Source: Kuschelorhynchus macadamiae
Taxonomy: Eukaryota; Arthropoda; Insecta; Coleoptera; Curculionidae
Length of the DNA: 64,000 bases
Assembly: GCA_030620095.1 (NCBI GenBank)
Contig: JAUTXW010000347.1
Coordinates: forward strand, 945,001 to 1,009,000
Direction of reading: 5' to 3'
A program made the translations under genes and the position numbers. Positions 33,493 to 43,730 of this stretch are shown piece after piece. The number at the start of each line of letters is the position of its first letter. Position 1 is the first letter of the stretch. Under the pieces are notes generated by a model, which was not told the DNA's origin, searched no databases, and was given only the letters and a program-made list of their open reading frames with translations.

Positions 33493-34110
33493 ATTAAGAA
33501 ATCGTGGTTCTTGGGATTAGACCGTGTCAAATTGGAATTACTATCCGACGTTTCTCCTTCGATTGCACGAGGCATCTTCAGGGATCTTTACTCCACTAGA
33601 TCTGAACACTGAATGAGCTCGAAGAGATTCAGGCGAGCTTTTATACCCGACTTGTGTTCGCCGAGCCGTGACCCTGTGTGTTAAGATCGATTTCCACGTG
33701 TGATGTAGACCGTAACCCGTATCTCTATTGAAATTTTTTGCATGTTTAAATATTTCAATAGATTCTCTAACTTTTCGTTTATAAAAACCTGGAACAGATG
33801 CTAGAACCTTGGTTTCCTTTACATTTATGAAAAGGCCAGTGTTATGCTGGTGTTCAGCTACAGCAGATTGAACAATTTGTTTCTTTATAATACATCGTTC
33901 ATGTTCCTTAAGTTTAGTTGATATTGAGCGTCCTGTTTCTCCCACATACACTTCTCCACAGGAGCAAGGAATTTTATATACTACTTCTATTTGGAAAGGT
34001 ACAGGATCTTTCGGGGATCGCAAGCATTATCCAATCTTCTTATGTATATTGAAGATTGTTCGTATGTTAGACCGCCGAAGTAATCGTCCTATTTTGTCTT
34101 TAGTGCACGA
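33493..34110 (-). repeat. Inverted pseudo-LTR of Penelope-like element
   Basis: Minus-strand copy of the element's own 3' end. It reads a complete GIY-YIG segment (VVYKIPCSCGEVYVGETGRS, then STKLKEHERC) through to SLRAHSVFRSSGVKIPEDAS. It matches 35885-36500 in inverse orientation, including the terminal CGAAACGTCGGATAGTAATT. Confidence 0.9.
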
Positions 34111-36345
34111 AGATGTAGTACCGAAATCGCTACAGGTGAGACATCACATTACTTCTAGAACTGCTAAGAATATTTATAAGCGTGCTAGCAATGCATTAGT
34201 TAGAGAAAGGATTAAGGCAACACGTCGTGATTTAGATATAAATGCCCGGAAACTATTAGAAATGCATCAGAAATTAGCTTCTAGACTAGAAAGAACTACA
34301 TTTACAACTTTGGACAACATTACTAACGCACAGGCAGAAAAAATCCAACAAGAAGTTACGCTTAAGCAACAAAAGAAGTTTGAAGCCCTCCTGAACAGAA
34401 AAAATCCAGTGAAACTTCCGCAGAACACAGTTATCAACCTGTCATCGAAGCCGTTATCCGAAGCAGAACTTTTCTTCCTTTCCAAGGGCCAAAACTTCGC
34501 AATAGCACCGAGTAGCATTCCCGTAGAAGACATAGGAACTTCTGTTGAAGCAGCAATCAGAAGATTAACAGTGGAACAAGCCGATGAAGTCAGATATGAG
34601 ACAGCGAAGATCATTAAAAACTCAAAACCACCGAAGTCGAACCTCTCCGCAGCCGAAAAAACAGCAATGAAAACCTTAAACGAAGACGCAAACATTCTGG
34701 TACTTCTAGCAGATAAAGGCCACAGTCGTCATGGACAGAATAGAATATGTGGAAAAGGTTACTCAACTTTTGGACAACAACACCTATAAGGTTATGCAGG
34801 CAGACCCCACAAGTAGAATAGAAAGACGCATTACCAATTTGATCAACACATCCAGTCTACCACCAGCGGAGAAAAAATCATTAAAACCAAGCAATCATTA
34901 AAACCACCAGCTCCAACCTGGGAAGGTTCTACGGTCTTCCAAAGATACACAAGGACAACGTACCACTTCGACCGATCGTCAGTGCAATAGACTCGCCTAC
35001 ATACAAACTAGGTAAATATCTTTCAAATTTTCTTAATCCATTTACTGGAAAAACAGATTCTTTTATTAAAAACCCTGCACATTTCGTGGAAAAACTTAGG
35101 ACAATCCAGTTGGATCCCGAAGATATTTTGGTCAGTTTCGATGTAGAATCACTTTACACAAATGTTCCTGTCAACGACTCAATTTCCGTTATATCAGACA
35201 TATTGGATAATAATAATCTTGATAAGAACTTAATAGACCTAGTGGAAGCTTGTCTTACATCTACTTATTTTATTTTTAAGGAACTTTTTATGAGCAAACT
35301 TCAGAGGCCGCTATGGGATCTCCTCTATCACCTGTGGTAGCGAATATCTTTATGGAAGCCTTTGAGGATATTGCTCTAACATCCGCTCAACTAAAACCGA
35401 AGCACTGGTTTAGATATGTAGATGATACTTTTGTTGTCTGGCCTCATGGACAGGATAATCTCCTCATATTTGTGGACCACCTTAGTCAGCAACATCACAA
35501 TATCAAGTTCACGATGCAAATTGAATCTAATGGAACAATTCCCTTTCTAGATGTATGTGTTCAAAGGAAGGAAAATGGGACATTAGGACATTCTGTGTAT
35601 AGAAAACCGACGCATACAAACAGATACTTAAATGCAAATTCTCATCACCATCCAGCACAAAAGAAATCGGTTATTAACTCATTAGTATTCAGAGCTATTT
35701 CGATTTCTGATCAAGATTCTTTAACATCGGAAACATCAAAACTGACCGAAGCTCTCAGAGGGAATGGCTATTGCACTGAAGATATTACGCGTTCAATTAA
35801 AAGATATAGTAAACCAACTCCGCCAAAGGAAAATGATAAAGAGCCACCATTAGGTAGTTTTGTTCTTCCCTACATACATGGCACTACAGACAAAATAGGA
35901 CAATTACTTCGGCGGCCCAACGTACGTATAATCTTCAATACACATAAGAATATTGGACAATGCTTGCGATCCCCGAAAGATCTTGTACCTTTCCAAACAG
36001 AAAGAGTATATAAAATTCCTTACTCCTGTGGAGAAGTGTATGTGGGAGAAACAGGACGCGCAATATCAACTAAACTTAAGGAGGCATGAACGATGTATTA
36101 AAAAGAAACAAATTGTTCAATCTGCTGTAGCTGAACACCAGCATAACACTGGCCATTTCATAAATGTAAAGGTAACCAAGGTTCTAGCATCGGTTCTAGG
36201 TTTTTATAAACGAAAAATTAGAGAATCTTTTGAAATATTTAAACATACAAAAAATTTCAATAGAGATACGGGTTACGATCTACATCACACGTGGAAACCG
36301 ATCTTAACACAGGGTCACGGTTCGGCGAGCACAAGTCGGGTATAA
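34064..36345 (+). pseudogene. Penelope-like RT/GIY-YIG polyprotein
   Basis: Reading from ATG 34064, the N-terminal region has basic, helical stretches (ITSRTAKNIYKRASNALV). It is followed by NTVINLSSKPLSEAELFFLS and the pre-RT block LLADKG. The RT blocks are GRFYGLPKIHKDNVPLRPIV, SFDVESLYTNVPV, AAMGSPLSPVVANIFMEAF and the catalytic YVDD in WFRYVDDTFVVW. A linker (IPFLDVCVQRK, VYRKPTHTNRY) leads to the GIY-YIG nuclease (YKIPYSCGEVYVGETGRA). Four frameshifts are needed (near 34725, 34890, 35300 and 36080). Catalytic residues are preserved. The first codons are antisense to the inverted pseudo-LTR. Confidence 0.9.
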
Positions 36346-36535
36346 AAGCCCGCCTGAATCTCTTCGAGCTCATTCAGTGTTCAGATCTCGTGGAGTAAAG
36401 ATCCCTGAAGAAGCCTCGTGCAATCGAAGGCGAAACGTCGGATAGTAATTCCAATTTGACACGGTTTAATCCCAAGAACCATGATTTCTTAATTGACTAA
36501 AACCGTGAAATCTTCCGTTCCATATTTAGTATACT

Positions 36536-37129
36536 TAAAGTTTTTCCACACCCTATGAATAAATAAGTTACCCGAAAAATTCAACACAAATAAATATATT
36601 TGTAGAAATATATTAAGCATTCAAAAATGCATTTAAGTGACAAAAAACGCCATGTTGGATTTTTGACTTTTTAGTGTTGTCTAACTTCGAATTTTCGCCT
36701 TTTGTGCTCGATTAGAGTGCCTAGATTGAAGGCAAGACACTTAAACATTATTCAAAACCCAGCAACAGATTAGAAGGATGTTTGTTTAACTTCATTGTTC
36801 GTTTTTATTGTTTATTTGTTTATTGTCCAAAGAATGTAGTTATTTACTTTATATTACACGTTATATTTAGTATGTATATCTTTTTACTTATCCTGTAATT
36901 GCCTAGCTTGGATATTGTGTTTAAAATAAACAAATAAATAAGATCCATCTGCGCGATTACTACACCCACTTGTTTTGTAATCAAAATGTTAATCTTTATT
37001 ATTAACAAAGGAATACATTTCTGCCGGATTGCCTATACAAATTTCTAAAACCATTTTTATCTTTCTAATGATTTACTACACAAATAACTTTGGCGACATT
37101 TCAACCCTGTAAAATATAAAACATCAGAC
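36536..37129. other. No gene seen
   Basis: AT-rich spacer without a supported ORF. Confidence 0.4.
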
Positions 37130-37376
37130 ATTTTTACAAGTACGGCCCTGGTTTCATAATTTAAAACCCTTGGAAACGCTTTATTGCATTTTATTTGATA
37201 TTTGAATCACAAATGGAAATTAATTAACAGTTAAATACTACAATGGAAATTGTTCCCATATTAGTATTCAACTATTAATTAATTAATTCCCATTTATGTT
37301 TTAAATACCAAACAAAATGCAATAAAACGTATCTAAGAACTTTAAATTATGAAACCAGGGCTATACTTGTAAAAAT
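37130..37376. mobile_element. Foldback MITE
   Basis: A 247-bp near-complete inverted repeat: arms of about 120 bp begin ATTTTTACAAGTA and continue through CCCTGGTTTCATAATTTAAA, with the complement at the other end. It contains no gene. The superfamily is not evident because target duplications are ambiguous. Confidence 0.8.
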
Positions 37377-37533
37377 CCCCGATGATGGCATTTTACAGAA
37401 TCGAAACGTGGTCAAAAGTTCAGTATATTTGAAAAAGAGATAAACATTATTCTAAAAATCCAGGACCGTATTTAAAAGAAATAAGTTGTTGGTGGTGGTC
37501 CTAATACAAAACGTCGAAAGTGAAATTTGAATG

Positions 37534-39520
37534 TACAGGGTGTTCCAGCGAGGACTGAACAGGGACCTATTTTCGACCTTCCTTGTATTTTGGAAAAATT
37601 CAAAATAGCCAATCGATGTATTTTTTCTTGTAGAATCCAAACATATAATCGAAAAAATATTTGAACCAGAAACAAAAGTTACGCTATGCATCAGGTGTTT
37701 TTTAAATGGAATGTATCGTTTTTATACGATTTTAGGAAAGAGTGATTTTTTTTATGTCCGTTCTGATTAAAAGATTTGATTTTGCGATAGCTGTTTATAT
37801 TACATTTTAATGTTTTACAAACTAAAATTTTAGCTTCACCTGTTTAAAATATACGATAGGTTCGTATAGGTGATCAAGGTAAAATGACGTTTGAATGCTT
37901 TGTCAATAAAAATTGACATTATTTTAATTATTATCGAAGTCTTCACCTAAAAAATATATATTTGACTCTGATCGAAATGAAATACTCTTTGGACGAGAGA
38001 CTACAGATTGTTATGCTATTTTACAAGTGCCAAGAAAATGCAAGAGAAGCAAGAAGAAGATTTATTGCAAATTTTCATAGAAATATATCCATCAATACAA
38101 TTCTAAGGATAAAAAACCTATTTGAGGAAAATAAAACTTTACATGATAGAAAAAGAAATATACAAAGAAGAAGAAATCGAGACCAGGCCATTATAAATTA
38201 TTTTCAAGTTAATCCAACCAAATCTATTTCGGATGCAGTTCGCGAAGTTCAGTACGGTGGCGGTGTAAGGCGCAGAAGAGTTACCCGAGGGACTGTTCAC
38301 AGGACTCTGAAAATTCATAAATTTAGGCCTTTTCGTATGCTTCCACTTCAGCACCTAACACCGGCACAAAAAGAACTTCGCTTCCAATTTGTTTCTCAAA
38401 TGGTAATTCGGCAAGAAAACGAAGACCCTGATTTATTCAAAAATATTGTGTGGACCGGCGAAGCTACTTTCACAACATCGGGAGTATTCAACAGACATAA
38501 TAGTCACCACTGGGCCGTTGAAAATCCAAAAAAGTTCCAGACTATTAAATTTCAAGGGAGGAATTCTATTCATGTTTGGTGTGGGATAAAAAACAAAATT
38601 TTGAGACCAATATTTTTTAACGGGACTTTAAATGGGCACAGATATTATGAGTTTTTAGAAAACGAAATTGAAAATTTTTTGGAAGACTTACCATTGGCAG
38701 AATATCAGAATTTAATTTGGCAACATGATGGGGCGCCTCCTCATGCCGTGCATGATGTGGTTCAATTTTTAAGTCAGCGCCATAACGCATGGATAGGGCG
38801 AAATGGAACATATTTCTTTGGGGCCATTTGAAGAACGTAGTATACAGACAACGAAACGAAAATATTCAAGAGATCATGGGAAAAATTGTTGATGAAATAA
38901 ACCGCCTTAACCAGGAAAATCATATTGTAACAGCAAGTTTAGAAAGGCTACAAAGGGGTTATCGATGTTGTTTCGAGAAAAACGGCGGTCACATTGAAAA
39001 CTTATGTTATTAGTAGTTTTATTTTATTATTTAATAATTATTTTTTATTGAATTTATTTTTCTATCATGTAAAGTTTTATTTTCCTCAAATAGGTTTTTT
39101 ATCCTTAGAATTGTCGACAATAATTAAAATAATGTCAATTTTTATTGACAAAGCATTCAAACGTCATTTTACCTTGATCACCTATACCAACCTATCGTAT
39201 ATTTTAAACAGGTGAAGCTAAAATTTTAGTTTGTAAAACATTAAAATGTAATATAAACAGCTATCGCAAAATCAAATCTTTTAATCAGAACGGACATAAA
39301 AAAAATCACTCTTTCCAAAAATCGTATAAAAAACGATACATTCCATTTAAAAAACACCTGATGCATAGCGTAACTCTTTTGTTTCTGGTTCAAATATTTT
39401 TTCGATGACATTTTTGGATTCTACAAGAAAAAATACATCGATTGGCTATTTTGAATTTTTCCAAAATACAAGGAAGGTCGAAAATAGGTCCCTGTTCAGT
39501 CCTCGCTGGAACACCCTGTA
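37534..39520 (+). mobile_element. Long-TIR Tc1/mariner-type element
   Basis: Element 37536-39518 (1983 bp) flanked by TA on both sides, starting CAGGGTGTTCCAGCG. Terminal inverted repeats are about 400 bp (37536-37935 and 39119-39518) and highly similar, far longer than in classic mariner. A broken transposase lies between. Confidence 0.93.
37977..39013 (+). pseudogene. Tc1/mariner-type transposase relic
   Basis: Starts at ATG 37977 (MKYSLDERLQIVMLFY). The N-terminal helical domain plus HTH (ISDAVREVQ, RGTVHRTLK) precede the DDD core. The first catalytic motif, usually TDE, is WTGEATF, so Asp161 has become Gly. The second is intact, WQHDGAPPH (Asp251). The third (expected PPRSPDLTPLDF) is deleted: the frame goes from AWIGRNGTYFFGAI to a stop, while the other frame resumes at NIFLWGHLKNVVYRQR. 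The C-terminus runs to 39013. Two of three catalytic residues are lost, so it is inactive. Confidence 0.88.
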
Positions 39521-40203
39521 CCATGCTGTAGAGCGGAAAAAATTATAAAGCTTTTAAATTTAAACTTTAAACAGACTACTGAGTTTGTATGTACTTGATA
39601 TATCTACACACTTATCATAGTAATCTTTGATTAATTGTTGTATTTGTCACAATTGTCATAGTTACATTACTTCAGTTAAGTATCATTATGTTTTTTAACA
39701 GTGTTATTAGTAAAACGTGTATGTAAAATCACCTCAAGAAGTACATATGTTGTGGAAAAATGTTTTGTTGTATCTTACAATAGGAGCAAAGGAACTAGAC
39801 GTAAGTTTAACTCGCGGTTTGACCTATAATCTTGATCGTTTGCATTAATTTATTACCAATATAATAATAATATTTTTTATATAAAAAAAGATTGTTTAAG
39901 AGGATTCATATAAACTTAAATTTCAAATGATAGAACTAAAGCAAAGGTTATTAGCATAATTAGCATATTTCTAACAAGAAATATTAATTCGCAAAAACAA
40001 AGTATCATCTGTTTTGACCTACATTTTGACTTGTAATTTAAAAAGCTCATGCCCAGCCCAGTCAAGGCAAAAAAGAGGAGATGGTTCTCAGATTTAAAAG
40101 TAGCACGCAAAGTGCATCAGTCGGCGTTACTTTGCTTTTAGCAAACTAGACAAGCTGTGCGAAATTTTGAATGAGGTTAACAGAGAGTGGTGGTCTTTGC
40201 AAA
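39521..40203. other. No gene seen
   Basis: AT-rich spacer; no supported coding region. Confidence 0.4.
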
Positions 40204-40372
40204 TAAACTGGCCCACAAAAAAAGTGGCGAGCCTAAAATTTGTATCAATTTCAACCCTTAATAATTTTTGAATGGATTCGTAGATTCTGTTAATTTTTTT
40301 TGCAATTTATTTCGATACATTTTTACAATGATTTTGTGATATAAAAACTTCGGAATAATACTGGATAATATA

Positions 40373-41763
40373 CAGGGTCAAAGGCAAACTTGTGTTTTTT
40401 CACCAATTTTTGAGATGCTCTATAGAATGACCTGGCTTAAATATCACTATCGTCTATTAGTCATTTTGTTGCCTGTTTCTTGAGAATAATTTTGTTTTTT
40501 AAATGATCGTTTTATCTTTTTTTTTAGAGAAAGTGCAGCCCTATACGTAAAGTGCTGTTTTTATTAAATAAAAACATAAAAAGACTGCGTATCTATAGGC
40601 AACATTTATTTTAAGCAATAATCAAACTTTTAATTTAAATTTTATAAACAAGAACTTAAATTAATAACGTTTTATAAACAAGAACATAAATTAATAACAG
40701 TGTTTCCCCCTCTGGCCCTTATTACACTTTGTAAACGCCTTGGCATGCTTTCAATCAGTCGAGCATTTGAATTTTGGGAGATGTGATCCCATTCTTGAAC
40801 CAGTGCTTCTCCAAGTTCCTCTAAATTGGCGGGTACATGTGAACGACTACGAACACGCTTTCCAACCTAATCCCAAAGCCCATACCATCACAGAACCACC
40901 TCCAAAAGGTTGCTTTTCTACAAACATACCCTCAGCGTACCTCTGGCCTTCCTGCCTTCAAACTCGTTGACGTCCATCGGAAGAATGTAAGCAAAACCGT
41001 TACTCGTCGGAAAATAATACTTGGGACCGCTGTCGTACGTTCCACTGATTTTTTTCACGTGCAAGTCGAGATAAACGATGTTCTGGTAGCAATCTTGGAC
41101 CATTTGCTGGTACTCTTGACTTTAATCCTCTCTCTTTAACCAACGACGCACTGTCTCATCACATACATTTTTATTATGAACCTCAAGTAAATGTCTCTTT
41201 ACAATCACGGCATTCTGAAAAGGCCTTCTTAAGGTTTGCAGGGTAACAAACCTGTCGTCTAAGTTTGATGTAACTCTGGGACGACCCGATCCTATTCTTC
41301 TCACAAACTGTCCAGTTTCTAGAAACCTGTTCCTTGCCCTTCTAGCCGTGGTTTCTGGAACACCCACTATTCGTGCGGCGTGCGCAACGCTCCTTCCATC
41401 ATTTACTAATGCTACAATCTGAGCAACTTGCTCTGGACTAATTTGTCGTGCCATTACTAATGAAAAAGACGCTTCCAAACTGACAGAAAGTCTTTTCAAG
41501 GCTTGACATTTTAAATTTCAAAGCACTCTACGCTTTTAAAATTCCATTTTATTGAGTGTAAGGGAAATTACAGTAAAACGTCACTTTACTTACACCGCTC
41601 TATATTTTCTAAAAAGAAAGATACGAAGGTCATTCTAAAAACAAAATGTTGCTAAAGAAATAGGCAACAAAATGACTCATAGACGATAGTAATATTTAAG
41701 CCAGGTTATTCTATAGAGCTTCTCAAAAATTGGTGAAAAAACACAAGTTTGCGTTTGACCCTG
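40373..41763 (-). mobile_element. Inner Tc1-type element
   Basis: Termini CAGGGTCAAAGGCAAACTTG and near-identical inverted copy, flanked by TA (40371-40372 and 41764-41765). TIRs are about 125 bp. It carries a Tc1-type transposase relic on the minus strand. Confidence 0.88.
40672..41454 (-). pseudogene. Tc1-like transposase relic
   Basis: Start at ATG 41454 (MARQISPEQVAQIVALV). The paired-like bipartite HTH contains HAARIVGVPETTARRARNRF, a GRP-type motif (GSGRPRVTS) and a second HTH (NVCDETVRRWLKRE). The catalytic core is heavily decayed. The C-terminal part is recognisable as EWDHISQNSNARLIESMPRR then LQSVIRARGGNT, ending at 40672. Several frameshifts. Confidence 0.85.
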
Positions 41764-41936
41764 TATATTATCCAGTACTATTCCGAAGTTTAAATTTATA
41801 TCACAAAATCATTGTGAAAAGGTATCGAAATAAATTGCAAAAAAAATTAACAAAATCTAAGAATCCATTCAAAAATCATTAAGGGTTGAAATTCATACAA
41901 ATTTTAGGCTCGCCACTTTTTTTGTGGGCCAGTGTA

Positions 41937-42390
41937 TAAAACATGTATATAATTTTACCATTCCAAACAATGGAATTGGTACTAGTATATAATAATGGCA
42001 CGGGCGAATACTACCAAAAGAACTTTTGGTAATATTATGTAAAATACGGTAATATTTCAAGCTAGAGTAATGTTACTGCCAGGTTCATATTCTGACTGAA
42101 ATTTTATCCATAATATTCTCCGAAGCTTCCCGACAGCAAAAGCTTCCATTTCCACCTAGTTTTTTGGGCAATATTTGAAAGCACGTTACTCGAAAATTAC
42201 TGAATATAATTAAAAAATCTTTGCAAATTCTGAAGAGTTTATTCCTTGACTCTCAAATTTTGGAAATACGGCATACACTACCGTTTGATCATCATCAGAA
42301 TCAAGGGTATATTCCTGAACTGGATTAGATACAGGCAATTCGTCACTAAGAGGCACCGCAGTGGCGGCTCATGATTAAATTTTCAAGGGT

Positions 42391-42392
<2 letters not shown>
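41937..42392. other. No gene seen
   Basis: AT-rich spacer before a (TA)n tract. Confidence 0.4.

Positions 42393-42458
<66 letters not shown>
42393..42458. repeat. (TA)n microsatellite
   Basis: Uninterrupted TA run adjoining the left arm of the hairpin at 42459. Confidence 0.95.
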
Positions 42459-42463
<5 letters not shown>

Positions 42464-42530
42464 CCCAAGAAAATAAAAAACCAAAAAAATATATATAAAA
42501 GTTACGATGCAAGAAAACCTACAAAAACAA

Positions 42531-42608
<78 letters not shown>

Positions 42609-42704
42609 TATATATATACATATATATATGTTTTGTTTTTGTAGGTTTTCTTGCATCGTAACTTTTATATATATTTTTTTGGTTTTTTATTTTCTTGGGA
42701 TTTT
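42459..42704. repeat. Perfect 82-bp inverted repeat with (TA)n loop
   Basis: Arms 42459-42540 (AAAATCCCAAGAAAATAAAA...) and 42622-42704 are exact or near-exact complements. The loop is a further (TA)n run (about 42534-42620). The right arm is directly continuous with the 3' tail of the Penelope-like fragment that follows. Confidence 0.88.
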
Positions 42705-43560
42705 ATTAGGGTCCTTGTAAAAGTAAGATGTGTTTACGTTCTTATTCACATGTTTATTAACGTTTCGGTCTATTTTGACCCTCTTGAGAATACATTGAAG
42801 TTAGAAACTAAAAAAATTTTAACTGTTAAATCATGTTCTCTATCGTACAATATTTTACTTTCACTTACCTAGGAACAATCAAACTAGCAAAATGCATTGC
42901 TTCAGTCATAAACTATAATTTCCTGGATAATTTCTCATAAAACACAAATTAGTTTTAGTCATTACACGTAAGTACATTTAACACGACGTTTAGTATGACA
43001 ATCCACAATAGTAAAATAAAAACAGTAAACATATATGGGACAGAGAAATTTTCAGACAGAATGTCGATGTGAGATTATTATTGTTATTGCTATCGGTGAC
43101 TTCTTCTGTAAATTTTTTCTAAGATTTAATTAGATTGTAAGGTATCTGCTACACAAAACTGGAATTCCTTTTAAATATTATTATTTTAGGATGTTGTAAT
43201 ATATTTTAATAAGATGTTTTATTTCGGTTTTTGAGTTTATAACGTTCGGGTAATTTTTAATTTCAATCATTTTCAAAAACTCTCGTTTTTTTGTATGATT
43301 TTCGATTCTTAATATCTTAGTGTTTTCGTAGTTAAAAGTATGATTTTTTTCTTCAGGTCAGTTGTGGCTGTTAATTCTATTTTTCAAATATTGACTGGTT
43401 TGACCGATGTACACGCCATTGCAATCTTGATGAATTTTTGATTTTAGTTGACTGAAATTATTTTTTAATAGCTGATATCCTTTATGTGCGATTGTAATGT
43501 TATGAGGCTTGAATATATTTTTTACCTTTTCTGATAGACCCTTAACATATAACACATTGA
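42705..43560 (-). pseudogene. Penelope-like element 3' fragment (GIY-YIG)
   Basis: Minus-strand fragment: HNITIAHKGYQLLKNNFSQL, CNGVYIGQTSQYLKNRINSH (GIY-YIG nuclease) and, after a stop, HTFNYENTKILRIENHTKK then REFLKMIEIKNY. It ends in IKIYYNILK near 43175. The remaining tail (43174-42705) is non-coding, with an AACGTTTCGGTC motif. RT is absent. This is a different family from the copies at 12430 and 33493. Confidence 0.8.
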
Positions 43561-43647
43561 ATTAACGATATTAAAAATGGTTTAACAACAGTTATTTTGG
43601 ATATTTTATGAAACACAAATGGAACTAAAATTGTTCTAAATACGTAC

Positions 43648-43724
43648 CTGTGAAAGGATATTCCTGGTGTATTCTGCTTATTTCCCTGGGTATTTCTACA
43701 CCCTGGCACAATGCACTTCCGCAT
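43648..43724 (-). CDS. THAP-domain first exon
   Basis: ATG at 43724 begins MRKCIVPGCRNTQG, the first zinc-binding cysteine pair (C-x4-C) of a THAP DNA-binding domain. It continues to GISFHR and then a strong splice donor CAG|GTACGT (exon end 43648). Length is 77 nt, i.e. 25 codons plus 2 bases. No second exon is recognisable nearby; Penelope sequence follows within about 90 bp. It may be a host THAP gene exon or the 5' exon of a P-type transposon. A hAT sits 14 bp upstream of the ATG. Confidence 0.6.
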
Positions 43725-43730
43725 TATAGG

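Larger units (their letters stand above)
33481..36535 (+). mobile_element. Penelope-like element with inverted terminal copy
   Basis: Flanked by a perfect 12-bp direct repeat ATTTAGTATACT (33481-33492 and 36524-36535), which is the probable target duplication. The 5' about 620 bp (33493-34110) is an inverted copy of the 3' end (about 35885-36500), as in the pseudo-LTR arrangements known for Penelope-like elements. RT and GIY-YIG coding fill the rest. Confidence 0.9.
40204..41936. mobile_element. Palindromic outer element with Tc1 at its centre
   Basis: Element 40206-41934, TA on both sides, termini ACTGGCCCACAAAAAAAGTG and complement. Its two arms (40206-40370 and 41766-41934) are inverted copies. 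Joining them across the inner element gives a perfect dyad, ACTGGATAATA-TA-TATTATCCAGT, and the inner Tc1 element occupies precisely that central TA. Confidence 0.85.
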
